From Oscillospiraceae bacterium (lineage in GTDB: Bacteria; Bacillota; Clostridia; Oscillospirales; Acutalibacteraceae), in NCBI GenBank assembly GCA_031269595.1, contig JAISYX010000144.1:1-59856 (forward strand): a stretch of 59,856 nucleotides of DNA, in the 5' to 3' direction. Shown piece after piece: positions 7,721 through 16,646 of the stretch; the stretch's first letter is position 1, and each line of letters begins with the position of its first letter. The translations under genes and the position numbers were made by a program. The notes beneath the pieces are model-generated. The model did not search any database. It worked only from the letters and a program-made list of their open reading frames with translations, and was not told where the DNA came from.

Positions 7721-8044
7721 ATGACTCAATATGAGCAAAATGTTGCGCTGTTTAAGGCTCTTTCTGACGTCAATCGCTTAGAAATTGTTGATATGCTCTC
7801 ATGCGGGGAGCTTTGTGCCTGCAAGATTTTAGAGCATTTTAAAATCACCCAGCCAACCCTTTCACATCATATGAAAATCCTCTGCGACTGCGGCTTGGTT
7901 TCTTCATGCAAGCATGGCAAGTGGACGTATTACTCTATTAACAAAAATACTGCGAATAGCTTTAAAGAATTTTTGCATAGCCTTACCACAGAAAAGAGTG
8001 ATTGCCTTTGCAGAAGGGCGGTGTGCGATTGTGAAAGAGCTTGA
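7721..8044 (+). CDS. ArsR/SmtB-family metal- or metalloid-sensing repressor
   Basis: A 107-residue winged-helix repressor. The ELCAC string at about residue 30, just before the recognition helix (ITQPTLSHHMKIL), is the alpha-3 ligand motif used by ArsR/CadC-type sensors for As(III)/Sb(III) or soft metals. A second cysteine cluster (DCLCRRAVCDC) ends the protein and may add ligands. The ATG at 7721 has TGAGGAGG upstream; the longer frame from 7601 crosses the promoter and is not real. It probably controls the two cysteine-rich genes that follow. Confidence 0.9.
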   Translation: MTQYEQNVALFKALSDVNRLEIVDMLSCGELCACKILEHFKITQPTLSHHMKILCDCGLVSSCKHGKWTYYSINKNTANSFKEFLHSLTTEKSDCLCRRAVCDCERA

Positions 8045-8237
8045 GGGCATGTGCCCAAACGTGAAGACCTGCGCCTGTCCAAAAAAGAGTTGCCCAAATA
8101 ACGGGCGATGCTGTGCCTGCGTGATAAAGCACAGAGAAAGTGACAGCCTGCCCTTTTGTCTGTTTTTGGATAACGAGGGAGATAAGAGCGTTAAAAACTA
8201 TTACCGCAAACTAAAGCAGCAATTTGAAAGCAAATAA
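8031..8237 (+). CDS. Small cysteine-rich protein, DUF6485-like
   Basis: A protein of about 62-68 residues. The pattern CPNVKTCACPKKSCPNNGRCCACV gives nine cysteines in roughly 24 residues, followed by a HR...LPFC segment, which resembles DUF6485-type proteins. Such clusters bind zinc or an iron-sulfur centre. The start is either GTG at 8031, overlapping the arsR stop, or ATG at 8049; family similarity begins near the latter. It lies inside the ArsR operon and precedes a ferredoxin-like gene by 16 bases. Confidence 0.7.
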   Translation: MKELEGMCPNVKTCACPKKSCPNNGRCCACVIKHRESDSLPFCLFLDNEGDKSVKNYYRKLKQQFESK

Positions 8238-8253
8238 ATGGAGGTATTTTTAC

Positions 8254-8568
8254 ATGAAACCAAAAGTTGACAACAAGCGGTGCTTTGCAAGTCAAAGTGT
8301 ATGCAAGGCAATCAAGGCCTGCACTTCACAGGCTATCAGTTATATTGAAGTGGCTGAGCCTATCTTGGATAAAAATCTGGTGTGCAATTGCGCCCCGCCC
8401 ACAGAGGAGAAGGCCGTATCTGCTTGTGATTGCAACGGAGCTTGCGGAAATGACCTGTATAGCTGTGGAGGAACACCCTACGGCAGAATCATAATTAACT
8501 ATCAAAAGTGCATTGAATGCGGAATTTGTGCAGAGGTATGCTGCGGCACTGCCATTGACATGGTATAA
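8254..8568 (+). CDS. Ferredoxin-like 4Fe-4S protein
   Basis: A 104-residue protein with a C-terminal CIECGICAEVC ferredoxin motif that should bind one 4Fe-4S cluster. An N-terminal segment with spaced cysteines (RCFASQSVCKAIKAC) looks like a decayed or modified second cluster site, and a mid-region carries CNC, CDCNGACG and SCGG. GGAGG 9 bases upstream fixes ATG 8254. It is the last gene of the ArsR operon, which points to a redox or metalloid-linked function. The electron partner is unknown. Confidence 0.8.
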   Translation: MKPKVDNKRCFASQSVCKAIKACTSQAISYIEVAEPILDKNLVCNCAPPTEEKAVSACDCNGACGNDLYSCGGTPYGRIIINYQKCIECGICAEVCCGTAIDMV

Positions 8569-8590
8569 CTAAGCGGTGCGGAAAAATACC

Positions 8591-9559
8591 TTATGAAGAG
8601 CTTGCCGCAGAAGAGGAAGCAGAGACAGCGGCGGCCTCCTGTGCAATTATAATACTGGCAATGCTTGTTGAAAGCATTGCGGTTAGTATGTCGTTGTTAA
8701 TATGGCTTGCATACTCTTCTGCAATTATTGCTGCGCCAAACAAAAGCAGCTCATCTGACGCAACCGAGAGGCGGCCAAAGCCCTTTTGTTTGCGCAAAAA
8801 TGCCTTAGCTTCTTTTAAATCCTGCACAAGGGTGCTAATATCCACAGGCAGCAAGGCCAAAATGCCCAGTATGGGCAGAATATAGGTTCTGTCCAGCCGT
8901 AGTTTTTGAGCTTTTAGGGCATCCCTAAGCTCCAACACACGTATTGCGGTGTCCTCTGAGTTGCCGCCCAAAACCAGTATTTGCACCAGCGTTTGCACAC
9001 TGTTTTTGTCTGCAAACTCACCCTTTAAGCGGAGATATAATTCCTCAATGCGTGCCGCTCCAGCGGCTATATCTAAATCAGAAAGCCCCAGCATTGCGGC
9101 AAAAATGTAATCATCCCGCCCTGTGTAAAAACGGTGATGTGCCTTCATATCGTCATAAAACGCTTTGGCACGGCTTATGGTGTTGGAGTAATCCTCAGCT
9201 CCCACTGCGATTTGATAGGCCGCCATAACCAAAAAGTCAGATTCACGGAACTTTGCTTCCTTTAACAGAGCGTATACCTCGAGGGTTTTGCTGAACACCT
9301 CCTGCGGATTCTCTGAGAGTGAGAGCAGTGTAGCTACACACATTGCCATGTTTCTTCTAAACATAGAGAATATGCCTGTGTTTTGCTTTATCAGTTTATA
9401 ACATTGATGTATGGCTCCAACGTTAATGGGAGCGTTTTTTTGTGCATAAAGCAGTGCCGATAGCCGTCTGGAAATGTTATCCCGCCAGATGTATCCCCTT
9501 TTAATTGCCTGTGTGTTTGCTGCAAACAGGCTTAAAGCCTCTTGTGTTTTTAAATTCAT
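8591..9559 (-). CDS. DUF4003-family protein
   Basis: A 322-residue mostly helical soluble protein. The segments FRRNMAMCVATLLSLS and FRESDFLVMAAYQIA are typical of DUF4003, a Firmicute family of unknown function. The C-terminus is a run of alanines and serines, probably disordered. AAGGAGG precedes the ATG. The gene converges with the ArsR operon (22 bases apart) and follows two unknown genes on the same strand. Confidence 0.8.
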   Translation of the reverse strand: MNLKTQEALSLFAANTQAIKRGYIWRDNISRRLSALLYAQKNAPINVGAIHQCYKLIKQNTGIFSMFRRNMAMCVATLLSLSENPQEVFSKTLEVYALLKEAKFRESDFLVMAAYQIAVGAEDYSNTISRAKAFYDDMKAHHRFYTGRDDYIFAAMLGLSDLDIAAGAARIEELYLRLKGEFADKNSVQTLVQILVLGGNSEDTAIRVLELRDALKAQKLRLDRTYILPILGILALLPVDISTLVQDLKEAKAFLRKQKGFGRLSVASDELLLFGAAIIAEEYASHINNDILTAMLSTSIASIIIAQEAAAVSASSSAASSS

Positions 9560-9581
9560 TTGTTGCCTCCTTATCTAACTA

Positions 9582-10130
9582 TTAAGTTACCGCTATAAAT
9601 TCACTTTTTACGCACTGCTCTTTGTCCAATTTGCAGTAACGATGGGATACCCAGGTATAGGCCTCAGGAGGAATTTGCAGCAGCTTCATAAAATTATCAT
9701 GTAAATCCATAACCTCACTAAAATTTGTTGGACGGAGGGTTCTTACCAGTTCAAATTCTGAAACCTTCAAATTCAGCAATTCTACTAATTCTTTGCCGTT
9801 CAATCGGTTTGTAACGAGTGCTGCGCCTATATTGCTTTCGTCAAAATCATTGAAATCGTAAAAATATTCAGCAACAAGACGGTTTCTGTTAAACACACGA
9901 AAGCAAAAGCCATGGTCTTCGGGGTAGATATACTGCACTAAAATGCCTGTATTGTTTTTAACAAGCTTCTTGTCACAATTAAAGCCGCAAATGGCACTTT
10001 CAGGCACCAATGTAACCCAATCCTTGCAGGGCTTCTTGGCGTATCCGCTTTGTGAGGACTTTTTAATCAGGTCTATTGCGTCTTGAAGGCTGCCGTTTTT
10101 AAGGTGATAGCTCTCACTAAATTCGCTCAT
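9582..10130 (-). CDS. Protein of unknown function
   Basis: A 182-residue soluble protein. I do not recognise it. It has a C-terminal VSHRYCKLDKEQC region and scattered cysteines. An AAGGAG site precedes the ATG. It lies 22 bases before DUF4003 and 25 after the gene at 10156, so the three form a probable operon. Composition and size resemble polymorphic-toxin immunity proteins, but no toxin is present. Confidence 0.6.
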   Translation of the reverse strand: MSEFSESYHLKNGSLQDAIDLIKKSSQSGYAKKPCKDWVTLVPESAICGFNCDKKLVKNNTGILVQYIYPEDHGFCFRVFNRNRLVAEYFYDFNDFDESNIGAALVTNRLNGKELVELLNLKVSEFELVRTLRPTNFSEVMDLHDNFMKLLQIPPEAYTWVSHRYCKLDKEQCVKSEFIAVT

Positions 10131-10155
10131 GGGTTAAACTCCTTTGATTGATAGA

Positions 10156-10704
10156 TTAAGGTGCAGGGGCAAGATACTTTGAAAAGATGCTAACGTATCG
10201 GCTCTCAAAGGTAACACTTGTTACCTCATTATATGGAATGCGATAGGGCTCGCTCTGCCACACCCCGTCTGCGTCAAAATGATACATATATAAACAGCCC
10301 TTATATACACGGTCGATTTTGCCTATTGTAAAGATTTCATCCTTGCAGTCTGTCTTTTCATATTGAACTATAATGTTTTTTCCTATATCCTTAAGGTCTG
10401 TAAATACGCTCTCCCAGCTTTCCAAGTTGATTTCCGGTATTTGCAGATTATCAAAAAGCTTTTCACTGCGGAGAATATCATCGCATTTATCGTTTTTTAA
10501 ACGTATTGATTCTACATCCTTAAAGCGTGATATGCAAAAGCCGTCAAAGATGAAGTCATCTTCGTTTATCGATAAAAACAAATTCTCACTTACCTTTAAA
10601 GGTATAAGATTGTAGTAATTTTTGTCATACACCATATAGGCATTGACGACTTTTAAATTACTTAGAGCTTCATTAATTAACTCTCTGCTTCTTTTCTTGG
10701 TCAT
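10156..10704 (-). CDS. Protein of unknown function
   Basis: A 182-residue soluble protein with a basic start (TKKRSR). The middle and C-terminal part (GKIDRVYKGCLYMYHFD, then YNEVTSVTFESRYVSIF) suggests a small beta-barrel, as seen in ligand- or RNA-binding SH3-like folds, but this is a guess from pattern. AAGGAGG lies upstream of the ATG. It appears to start the three-gene leftward operon, with a MITE-like element immediately upstream. Confidence 0.6.
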   Translation of the reverse strand: MTKKRSRELINEALSNLKVVNAYMVYDKNYYNLIPLKVSENLFLSINEDDFIFDGFCISRFKDVESIRLKNDKCDDILRSEKLFDNLQIPEINLESWESVFTDLKDIGKNIIVQYEKTDCKDEIFTIGKIDRVYKGCLYMYHFDADGVWQSEPYRIPYNEVTSVTFESRYVSIFSKYLAPAP

Positions 10705-10756
10705 CGGTAAGCCTCCTTACTTGTAAAATCAAAAAATGCACACCTCTGCCCACCGG

Positions 10757-11036
10757 CTGGGCGGTATGTGTGAGAGCGGGAGGAAGGTTACTTTTCTATC
10801 GCTCCGCTGACGTGCGTCATTGCGAGCACCGCTGAGCTTGAGTGCATCCTGCGGTTACGAGTGCGAAGCAATCCAGTGCGCTAAGCCCCAGTGCAACCGT
10901 AGAGCGTCTGGCCTTGCTCCGCTGGATTGCTTCGCACACCACACTTGACTTTGCTGCGTGCTCGCAATGATGCAGCTTTTATGGCTTCAAAGTCATTTGG
11001 TGTACCACTGTAGCTTTTTGGGCGAATTTGAAGTTT
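10757..11036 (-). repeat. MITE-like palindromic element, copy 2
   Basis: A reverse-oriented copy of the element at 4430. Both inner inverted arms (TGCGTCATTGCGAGCA type and GGATTGCTTCGCA type) and the flanks match. It fills the 375-base gap between the unknown-gene operon and the acyltransferase gene; nothing coding is seen there. Confidence 0.75.
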
Positions 11037-11079
11037 TAAGATTTACAGAATACTACAGGGCTAGATTAATAGATAATAA

Positions 11080-12351
11080 TTACGCCTTAGAACGCACCTG
11101 TGAATCACGCACTGCACATTGCACATTACGCACTGCATAAAGCTCCTCTGTTGCCAGAGCTATTTTTGTTACTGCAAATGCTGTGTTTTGCGGGTATATG
11201 TAAAAGGTATCCTCAAGGGTGTTAAGGTCTACACATGCGCCCTTGCCGTTGTAATTGTATTCTATGTGGCAGGAGTACATTGAGGCCACGCTCCAGCTTA
11301 TTTCAAAGGGCTCATTTTCGTATTCGCCCTTAAGGGTAAAGCCCTCCATGCCGTGTGTGAGCCTGCCTGTGCCAAGCTTGCAAAAGCCCTTTGCATTGGG
11401 CAGTGATTCTATTTGCGCCTCTGCTTCAAAGCTGTATGTGCCGTTTGCAACCTCTGTGCGCACGTTCTCCCTCTCCCACTCATACCAATCCGGTATGTGA
11501 GAAAAGCCTCTCTCGCCTTTAAGCTCGCCGTATTCGCTAAGCTCCCAGCTTGCGCCGCAGTGCTCGCAATACAGGCGTGTGCCCTGTGCGCGCATTTTGT
11601 ATTCCGTGCCGCATTCGCAGCATTGATACAGCACATTGTGCAAGCCCTCGGCTCTGTCGGGGGTGTCTATGCTTATTTTATTTTCCTGCTGCCAGGCAAA
11701 ATCGTCATAGACAAAGGCGGTGTTTACCCTTTCCATAATCTCGCTTATGGGCAGGCTTTGAGTTTCTTCCTTAGTTAAAATCTGCTTCATTTCGGCAGTG
11801 GTTTGCTTGATATGCCTGTTGCCCACATTCCAGAAGGGCGAATTGATGTGGTGTCCGTGCATAATAAGAGTAACCACAGGTACATTCATTCTGCGTATCA
11901 TTTTAGAAAGGGATTCCGGAAGCACCGCATTTGTGCCGCAAAGGGAGTAGCGAGCCTCAGGGAACAGCACAACTATATCCCCCCTATCCTTGGCCATAAC
12001 CATGTTGCGCACAAGGGTGATAGAGCGGGTAAACTTGCGGTTGCCTATACAGCCCACTCGGCGCAGCAGCCACTCGTTAATCAAAAAGCCGTCTATAGCC
12101 ACAACATAGTTTGCCCTGTGTGGGAAGATAGCCTTGCTCATAATCATAAAATCCATAAAGGAATTGTGGTTGCACAGCAAAAGATACGGCGGTTTAACCC
12201 CGTTTGCGCCCTTGGGCATCTCGGATTTATCCACCTTGCTTTTGTGTGCCCATGCCTTTGGGAAGCTCACTCCCCAGATAATCGGCTTTAACAGAGTCGG
12301 CTGCCTTTTTGGCCGCTTGGCCGCATTAAAGCGTTTCCATTTTCCTACCAT
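11080..12351 (-). CDS. PlsC-like lysophospholipid acyltransferase with zinc ribbon
   Basis: A 423-residue protein. The N-terminal half is a 1-acylglycerol-3-phosphate acyltransferase domain: the HX4D motif (HNSFMD) and FPEARYS, a variant of the FPEGTRS block. These enzymes place an acyl chain on lysophosphatidic acid at the membrane. After it comes a rubredoxin-type zinc ribbon (CCECG and CEHCG) and a C-terminal beta-rich domain. ATG 12351 follows GAGGG with a suitable gap. The last residues are encoded by 7-bp repeats (GCACATT type), so the C-terminus has probably been altered by repeat expansion. Confidence 0.8.
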   Translation of the reverse strand: MVGKWKRFNAAKRPKRQPTLLKPIIWGVSFPKAWAHKSKVDKSEMPKGANGVKPPYLLLCNHNSFMDFMIMSKAIFPHRANYVVAIDGFLINEWLLRRVGCIGNRKFTRSITLVRNMVMAKDRGDIVVLFPEARYSLCGTNAVLPESLSKMIRRMNVPVVTLIMHGHHINSPFWNVGNRHIKQTTAEMKQILTKEETQSLPISEIMERVNTAFVYDDFAWQQENKISIDTPDRAEGLHNVLYQCCECGTEYKMRAQGTRLYCEHCGASWELSEYGELKGERGFSHIPDWYEWERENVRTEVANGTYSFEAEAQIESLPNAKGFCKLGTGRLTHGMEGFTLKGEYENEPFEISWSVASMYSCHIEYNYNGKGACVDLNTLEDTFYIYPQNTAFAVTKIALATEELYAVRNVQCAVRDSQVRSKA

Positions 12352-12403
12352 ATGTAATCCCCTCAACTTAAATTAGGGCGTGCTGAAGACACGCCCTAAA
12401 AAT

Positions 12404-13297
12404 TTATTTATTCCTCAAATAGAGCTTGCGCCCTATCATCCACCATGCAATAAGCAAGCAGAGCAGTGCAAATACCCCCGTGTAAGCAAGGGTGAGCCAT
12501 TGCGAAAGGTCAACACCCGCAAGGCCTATATTATTAGCCGAAAAGCTGGAGAGCAAGGAGCTTTGGAACTCCTTGGGAGTGCTTAGCACAGCAAAGGCGT
12601 CCTTAAGCACTATTTGCTTTAGCCATATGGCAATGTGAGTAAAGGGCAGCACCGAGCCGGCTATCACCATGCCGCTGCCAAGGGTTTCATAAGGCATATA
12701 AATGCCGCAGATAAAGCCGAAGAAGGTGCCCGCAACCCCGCTAAACACCCCAATAGCTGCGCTTGTTTTGACTATAGCCGTAATAAGCAGCGTGATAGCG
12801 CAGCTTACAGCCGAGGCAAAAACAAGCACCAGAGCCACAATTACAGCCGCACTAAGGCTAACCCAATAGCCATATAGCAGGCCTATCAGCACTATGCTAA
12901 GAATCCATGTGAACAAATTAAGCACAAAGGAGACCGCAAAGCCACCGAAGAAGTAGCTAAGCAGCAGCCCCCCTGGCTTTGCCGGAGTTATAAGAAAGCT
13001 ATCCACCCGCCTTGTCTCAAAGTCCTTGGCTATGGTAGAAAACGCCCCTATAGAGAGTGAGAGGGAATTAAGCACCAGCACTCCCACCATCATTTGTATA
13101 TAGACAAGTGCGTAAATGTTATCCATTGAGATATAATTGCCCAGAATATCAGCAACGCCGTCGGCGTAGCTTTTGCCTATAAACAGGAAGTAAAGGGCGA
13201 TTAAAATAATAGTGCTCAAAAATGAAAAGAACACGGTAGCTTTATCCCTTAAAAACAAAACTATATTGCGTCGTGTAAAAACAGCTACATTACCCAT
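12404..13297 (-). CDS. ABC-2 type transporter permease
   Basis: A 297-residue membrane protein with about six hydrophobic segments and the ABC2_membrane layout of exporters for drugs, lipids or polysaccharides. Its start overlaps the end of the ATPase gene by 8 bases, so the two make one transporter, one subunit of each working as dimers. The substrate is unknown; multidrug or antimicrobial export is the usual guess. Confidence 0.88.
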   Translation of the reverse strand: MGNVAVFTRRNIVLFLRDKATVFFSFLSTIILIALYFLFIGKSYADGVADILGNYISMDNIYALVYIQMMVGVLVLNSLSLSIGAFSTIAKDFETRRVDSFLITPAKPGGLLLSYFFGGFAVSFVLNLFTWILSIVLIGLLYGYWVSLSAAVIVALVLVFASAVSCAITLLITAIVKTSAAIGVFSGVAGTFFGFICGIYMPYETLGSGMVIAGSVLPFTHIAIWLKQIVLKDAFAVLSTPKEFQSSLLSSFSANNIGLAGVDLSQWLTLAYTGVFALLCLLIAWWMIGRKLYLRNK

Positions 13298-14210
13298 TGC
13301 TCTCGCCCTCCAAGCTCTCGCCCACTGCGTTTAAAAAAACATCGTCCATAGTGCCCTGTATTGCCTCAAAAAAGCGGATGTTTTGGCGCAGCTCATACAG
13401 CAGAGCTATTGCACTCTCTGCGTTTTCCATTACCAGTGAGTAGGTATCGGCGGTTTTTTCAAAGGGGAGGCTATGCTCCTTTAGCCAAGCCTCTAAAAGC
13501 TCGGCATTGACGGGAGTAAGCCTTAGCTTATCGTGGGAGTAGGCGGCCTTTAGCTCCGCAGGGCTGCCCTGTGTAACCTTTTTGCCCTTGTGTATTATAA
13601 CAACGCTGTCAGCGTCGGCGGTTTCTTCCATATAGTGGGTGGTTAAAAAGACTGTCATGCCCGTTCTGCGGCGCAGCTCGTGTATTATGCTCCAAACCTC
13701 CGCACGTGTTTTTGGGTCTAGGCCTGTGGTAGGCTCATCAAGAAAGAGCAGCCTTGGCTCATTAAAGAGCGCGCGGGCAAGCTCGGCCTTGCGTTTTTGC
13801 CCTCCTGAGAGGAGCTTAAACCGCTTTTTGGCGTATTCCTTAAGCTGCATTAGCTCCAGTATTTCGGCATAACGCCTTTTAACCAGCTTGGAATTGTTCA
13901 AATACAGCTGGCCGTAGAGCAGCAGATTTTCTTCAACGCTTAAATTTTCATCAAATACGTTGTTTTGGAAAACTACGCCTATTTGTGGCTTAAAAGTGCT
14001 AAAATCCTTTGAGCCGCCATAGCTTATAGTGCCGCTCTCTGCTTTTAACAGGCCAAGAATAACGTTGATGGTGGTGGATTTGCCTGCTCCGTTTTGCCCC
14101 AAAAAGGCAAAGAGCGTACCCTCCTCAACGCAAAGGGAGAGCTTATCCACAGCCTTTACGCCGTTAAAGGATTTAGTTAGGTTGTTTATTTCTAAAATTT
14201 TGTTTGGCAT
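13290..14210 (-). CDS. ABC transporter ATP-binding protein
   Basis: A 306-residue ATPase of the DrrA/CcmA type. Walker A GQNGAGKST (about residue 38), signature LSGGQKRK (about 136), Walker B LLFLDEP, D-loop and the TTHY switch histidine are all intact. The last 80 residues form the extra domain common in this class. AAGGAG lies 7 bases before the ATG. It is the first gene of the exporter operon; the upstream 375 bases hold repeats and no clear regulator gene. Confidence 0.92.
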   Translation of the reverse strand: MPNKILEINNLTKSFNGVKAVDKLSLCVEEGTLFAFLGQNGAGKSTTINVILGLLKAESGTISYGGSKDFSTFKPQIGVVFQNNVFDENLSVEENLLLYGQLYLNNSKLVKRRYAEILELMQLKEYAKKRFKLLSGGQKRKAELARALFNEPRLLFLDEPTTGLDPKTRAEVWSIIHELRRRTGMTVFLTTHYMEETADADSVVIIHKGKKVTQGSPAELKAAYSHDKLRLTPVNAELLEAWLKEHSLPFEKTADTYSLVMENAESAIALLYELRQNIRFFEAIQGTMDDVFLNAVGESLEGESNG

Positions 14211-14271
14211 TTTTGGCTCCTTATTGGGGTTAGGATAGTAAGGTAGCTTTGCTCACAGAGGGATGTTGGAG

Positions 14272-14475
14272 AATTGAAAGTTGAAAGTTGAAAGTTGAAA
14301 GTTGAAAATTAAGGTGATTTGCTGCGCAAATTTAATTAAAAGCTGTATGGGCGACCGCCTCGTTCGCCCGCAGACCGGGCAGATTGTGGCAGGACGGGAG
14401 GCAGGTTGATTTTTATACAAAGGTTGCTTGAGATGGATTTCTAGTATCTAGCTTCTAGTATCTAGCCTCTAGTAC
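14272..14475. repeat. Composite repeat cluster
   Basis: Five GTTGAAA-type heptamers (14272-14308) lead into the palindrome around TTTGCTGCGCAAA. Then come a GGGCGACCGCC tract and CTAG-rich strings (TTCTAGTATCTAG). The same modules recur near 28172, 41385, 45207, 47865, 54398, 55965 and 56763. No gene is visible in 14211-14540. Confidence 0.7.
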
Positions 14476-14540
14476 GCTTCTTTCACTCTTTAAAAATATT
14501 GTACCCTATTTTATCTACGATTGCAATATTATTTAAAAAA

Positions 14541-14580
14541 TTAAAAGGGACATTAGATGAAATGCCACATCTAATGTCCC
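14541..14580 (-). terminator. Intrinsic terminator of clpX
   Basis: A perfect 13-bp stem (14547-14559 with 14568-14580, starting GGGACATTAG on either strand) with an 8-base loop. On the minus strand it is followed by TTTTAATTTTTT. It lies 6 bases after the clpX stop. Confidence 0.88.
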
Positions 14581-14585
14581 AAAAT

Positions 14586-15896
14586 TTAACTTGCTGTGCC
14601 GTTCCTTCGGGGCTTGGCTGCCCCTGTGGGGCGGCTCTTTTCAGGCTCTCGGCTGCGCTCGTGGTTTATAACCAGCAGCGGTTCGGCCTCCTCATCTACA
14701 CATTCCTTGGTAATAGTTACCTTGGCAATGGAGGTGTCTGAGGGCACCTTATACATAAGCGGGGTTAAGAGCTTTTCGAATATGCCCCGCAAGCCTCTTG
14801 CGCCTGTCTTGTAATCTATGGTCTTTTTTGCTATTGCGCTAAGTGCGTCATCCTCAAAGCACAGCTCAACGCCATCTATTTCAAACAGCTTGGCGTATTG
14901 CTTGATTATGGAGTTCTTAGGCTCGTTCATAATGCGGATTAAGGAGGAGCTATCCAGCGATTCCAGCGAGGTTATAAGGGGCATTCTGCCCACTATTTCG
15001 GGAATCAAGCCATAACGCACTATATCTTGTGGGATAACCTTGCTTAGCAGCTCGGAGTAATTTAAATCATCCTTGCTGTAAACATCTGCACCAAAGCCCA
15101 GCGCAGAGCTGCCTACACGGCGTTCTATTATCTTCTCTATGCCGTCAAAAGCACCGCCGCAAATAAACAGAATGTTGGTGGTGTCAATTTGTATAAACTC
15201 CTGCTGTGGGTGCTTGCGTCCTCCCTGAGGCGGCACGTTAGAGACAGTGCCCTCAAGTATTTTAAGCAGAGCCTGCTGCACTCCCTCTCCGCTGACATCC
15301 CTTGTAATTGAAGGATTTTCGGATTTTCTTGCTATTTTATCTATCTCATCTACATAGATAATGCCTCTTTCGGCACGCTCAATGTCATAATCTGCGGCCT
15401 GAATAAGGCGCAGCAGGATGTTTTCAACATCCTCGCCCACATAGCCCGCCTCTGTCAGGGTTGTGGCGTCGGCTATGGCAAAGGGGACATCAAGGCTTTT
15501 TGCAAGAGTTTGCGCAAGCAGGGTTTTGCCCACACCTGTTGGCCCCAGAAGCAAAATGTTACTTTTTTGCAGCTCTACATCTGAGGTATCTCCAAAGTGC
15601 ATACGCTTATAATGGTTGTAAACAGCCACCGAAAGGGCCACTTTAGCGTTATCCTGACCTATGACATATTCGTCTAGGTGTTTTTTTATCTCTTGAGGCT
15701 TGGGGAGTGATTCCTTTGAGGGTTCTTCCTTTCTGCTGCTCTTTTTGGGTATACCGTCATCAATTATTCCCATGCAGAGCTCAACACAATCGTTGCAAAT
15801 GAATACTCCCGGGCCTGCTATAAGACGTTCGACTTCATGCTCTCCCTTGTGACAAAAGGAGCATCTTACTGTTTTGTTCTCATCATTACGAGGCAT
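14586..15896 (-). CDS. clpX: ATP-dependent Clp protease ATP-binding subunit ClpX
   Basis: A 436-residue AAA+ unfoldase that feeds substrates to ClpP. The N-terminal C4 zinc domain (CSFC and CNDC) recruits substrates and adaptors. Walker A GPTGVGKT, Walker B IIYVDEID and the GGAFDG segment are intact, and an ALGFG string is the likely IGF-type loop that docks to ClpP. A basic, low-complexity tail ends the protein. It follows clpP by 13 bases and shares its transcript, with a strong terminator behind it. Confidence 0.97.
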   Translation of the reverse strand: MPRNDENKTVRCSFCHKGEHEVERLIAGPGVFICNDCVELCMGIIDDGIPKKSSRKEEPSKESLPKPQEIKKHLDEYVIGQDNAKVALSVAVYNHYKRMHFGDTSDVELQKSNILLLGPTGVGKTLLAQTLAKSLDVPFAIADATTLTEAGYVGEDVENILLRLIQAADYDIERAERGIIYVDEIDKIARKSENPSITRDVSGEGVQQALLKILEGTVSNVPPQGGRKHPQQEFIQIDTTNILFICGGAFDGIEKIIERRVGSSALGFGADVYSKDDLNYSELLSKVIPQDIVRYGLIPEIVGRMPLITSLESLDSSSLIRIMNEPKNSIIKQYAKLFEIDGVELCFEDDALSAIAKKTIDYKTGARGLRGIFEKLLTPLMYKVPSDTSIAKVTITKECVDEEAEPLLVINHERSREPEKSRPTGAAKPRRNGTAS

Positions 15897-15909
15897 TGCA
15901 TCACCAATC

Positions 15910-16491
15910 CTATCGTTTGTCTATTACTTTATCAATTAGGCCATAATCAGCCGCCTCTTGAGCGGACATGTAATGGTCGCGGTCGGTATCACTTTCAATA
16001 ACCTCCAGCGGCTGGCCTGTGGCATCCGCCAGAATTTGATTTATCTTCTTCTTTATTTTTAGGATTTGATTTGCCTGTATCTCAATATCTGTGGCCTGAC
16101 CTTTTGCTCCGCCAAGGGGCTGATGTATCATTATCTCGCTGTTTGGCAGTGCAAAACGCTTGCCCTTGGCTCCGGCGGCCAAAAGGAACGCACCCATGCT
16201 TGCTGCCATGCCTATGCAAATAGTTGAAACATCGCATTTGATATATTGCATAGTATCATAGATAGCAAAGCCTGAGGTAACAGAACCGCCCGGGCTGTTA
16301 ATATAAAGGCTTACATCCTTTTTAGGGTCTTGCCCCTCTAAATAGAGAAGCTGTGCCACCACTAGGCTGGCCGTTACATCGTTAACTTCCTCTGATAAAA
16401 TTATAATCCTGTCATTTAGCAGGCGGGAGTAAATGTCATAGGACCTCTCGCCTCGGCTGGTTTGTTCAACAACTACAGGAACCAAGCTCAT
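15910..16491 (-). CDS. clpP: ATP-dependent Clp protease proteolytic subunit
   Basis: A 193-residue serine protease forming the barrel of ClpXP. The catalytic triad is present: Ser in GMAASMGAF, His in MIHQPLGG and an Asp in the DTDRDHYM region. ATG 16491 has GGAGG 6 bases upstream. The longer frame starting 17 codons earlier runs through a structured leader (16513-16584) and is not the start. It lies between tig and clpX, the common order in Firmicutes. Confidence 0.97.
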   Translation of the reverse strand: MSLVPVVVEQTSRGERSYDIYSRLLNDRIIILSEEVNDVTASLVVAQLLYLEGQDPKKDVSLYINSPGGSVTSGFAIYDTMQYIKCDVSTICIGMAASMGAFLLAAGAKGKRFALPNSEIMIHQPLGGAKGQATDIEIQANQILKIKKKINQILADATGQPLEVIESDTDRDHYMSAQEAADYGLIDKVIDKR

Positions 16492-16512
16492 AAATGAACC
16501 TCCATTCAAATT

Positions 16513-16584
16513 AACACCATGTGTTAGAGAACAGCACACCAACAGTGTGTGAAAAAGTGACTGCTGTGCCTGCGCCTCTACCTT
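16513..16584 (-). promoter_or_regulatory. AUG-loop leader element, clpP copy
   Basis: On the minus strand: AAGG, a UAGAG/CUCUA helix, an inner CAGCAG/CUGUUG stem beside GCAC and GUGC, then AACAC-AUG-GUGUU. The loop AUG opens a tiny out-of-frame reading frame (Met-Val-Leu-Ile-stop). Unlike the other copies, a normal GGAGG follows before the clpP ATG. Confidence 0.7.
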
Positions 16585-16646
16585 GTGTGTTTTTTAAACT
16601 ATCAACTGCTCTTAACACTTCCATAGTATGCTTTGTGAATTGGCAA

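Noticed and set aside
11413..12376. Plus-strand frames of 121 and 162 codons opposite the PlsC-like gene
   Set aside because: Antisense shadows; no ribosome binding sites and low-complexity composition.
16571..16584. Lysine-riboswitch-like start (GGTAGAGGCGCA) in the clpP leader and its relatives
   Set aside because: The element is only 60-90 bases in most copies and lacks the conserved lysine-aptamer core; the genes are unrelated to lysine.
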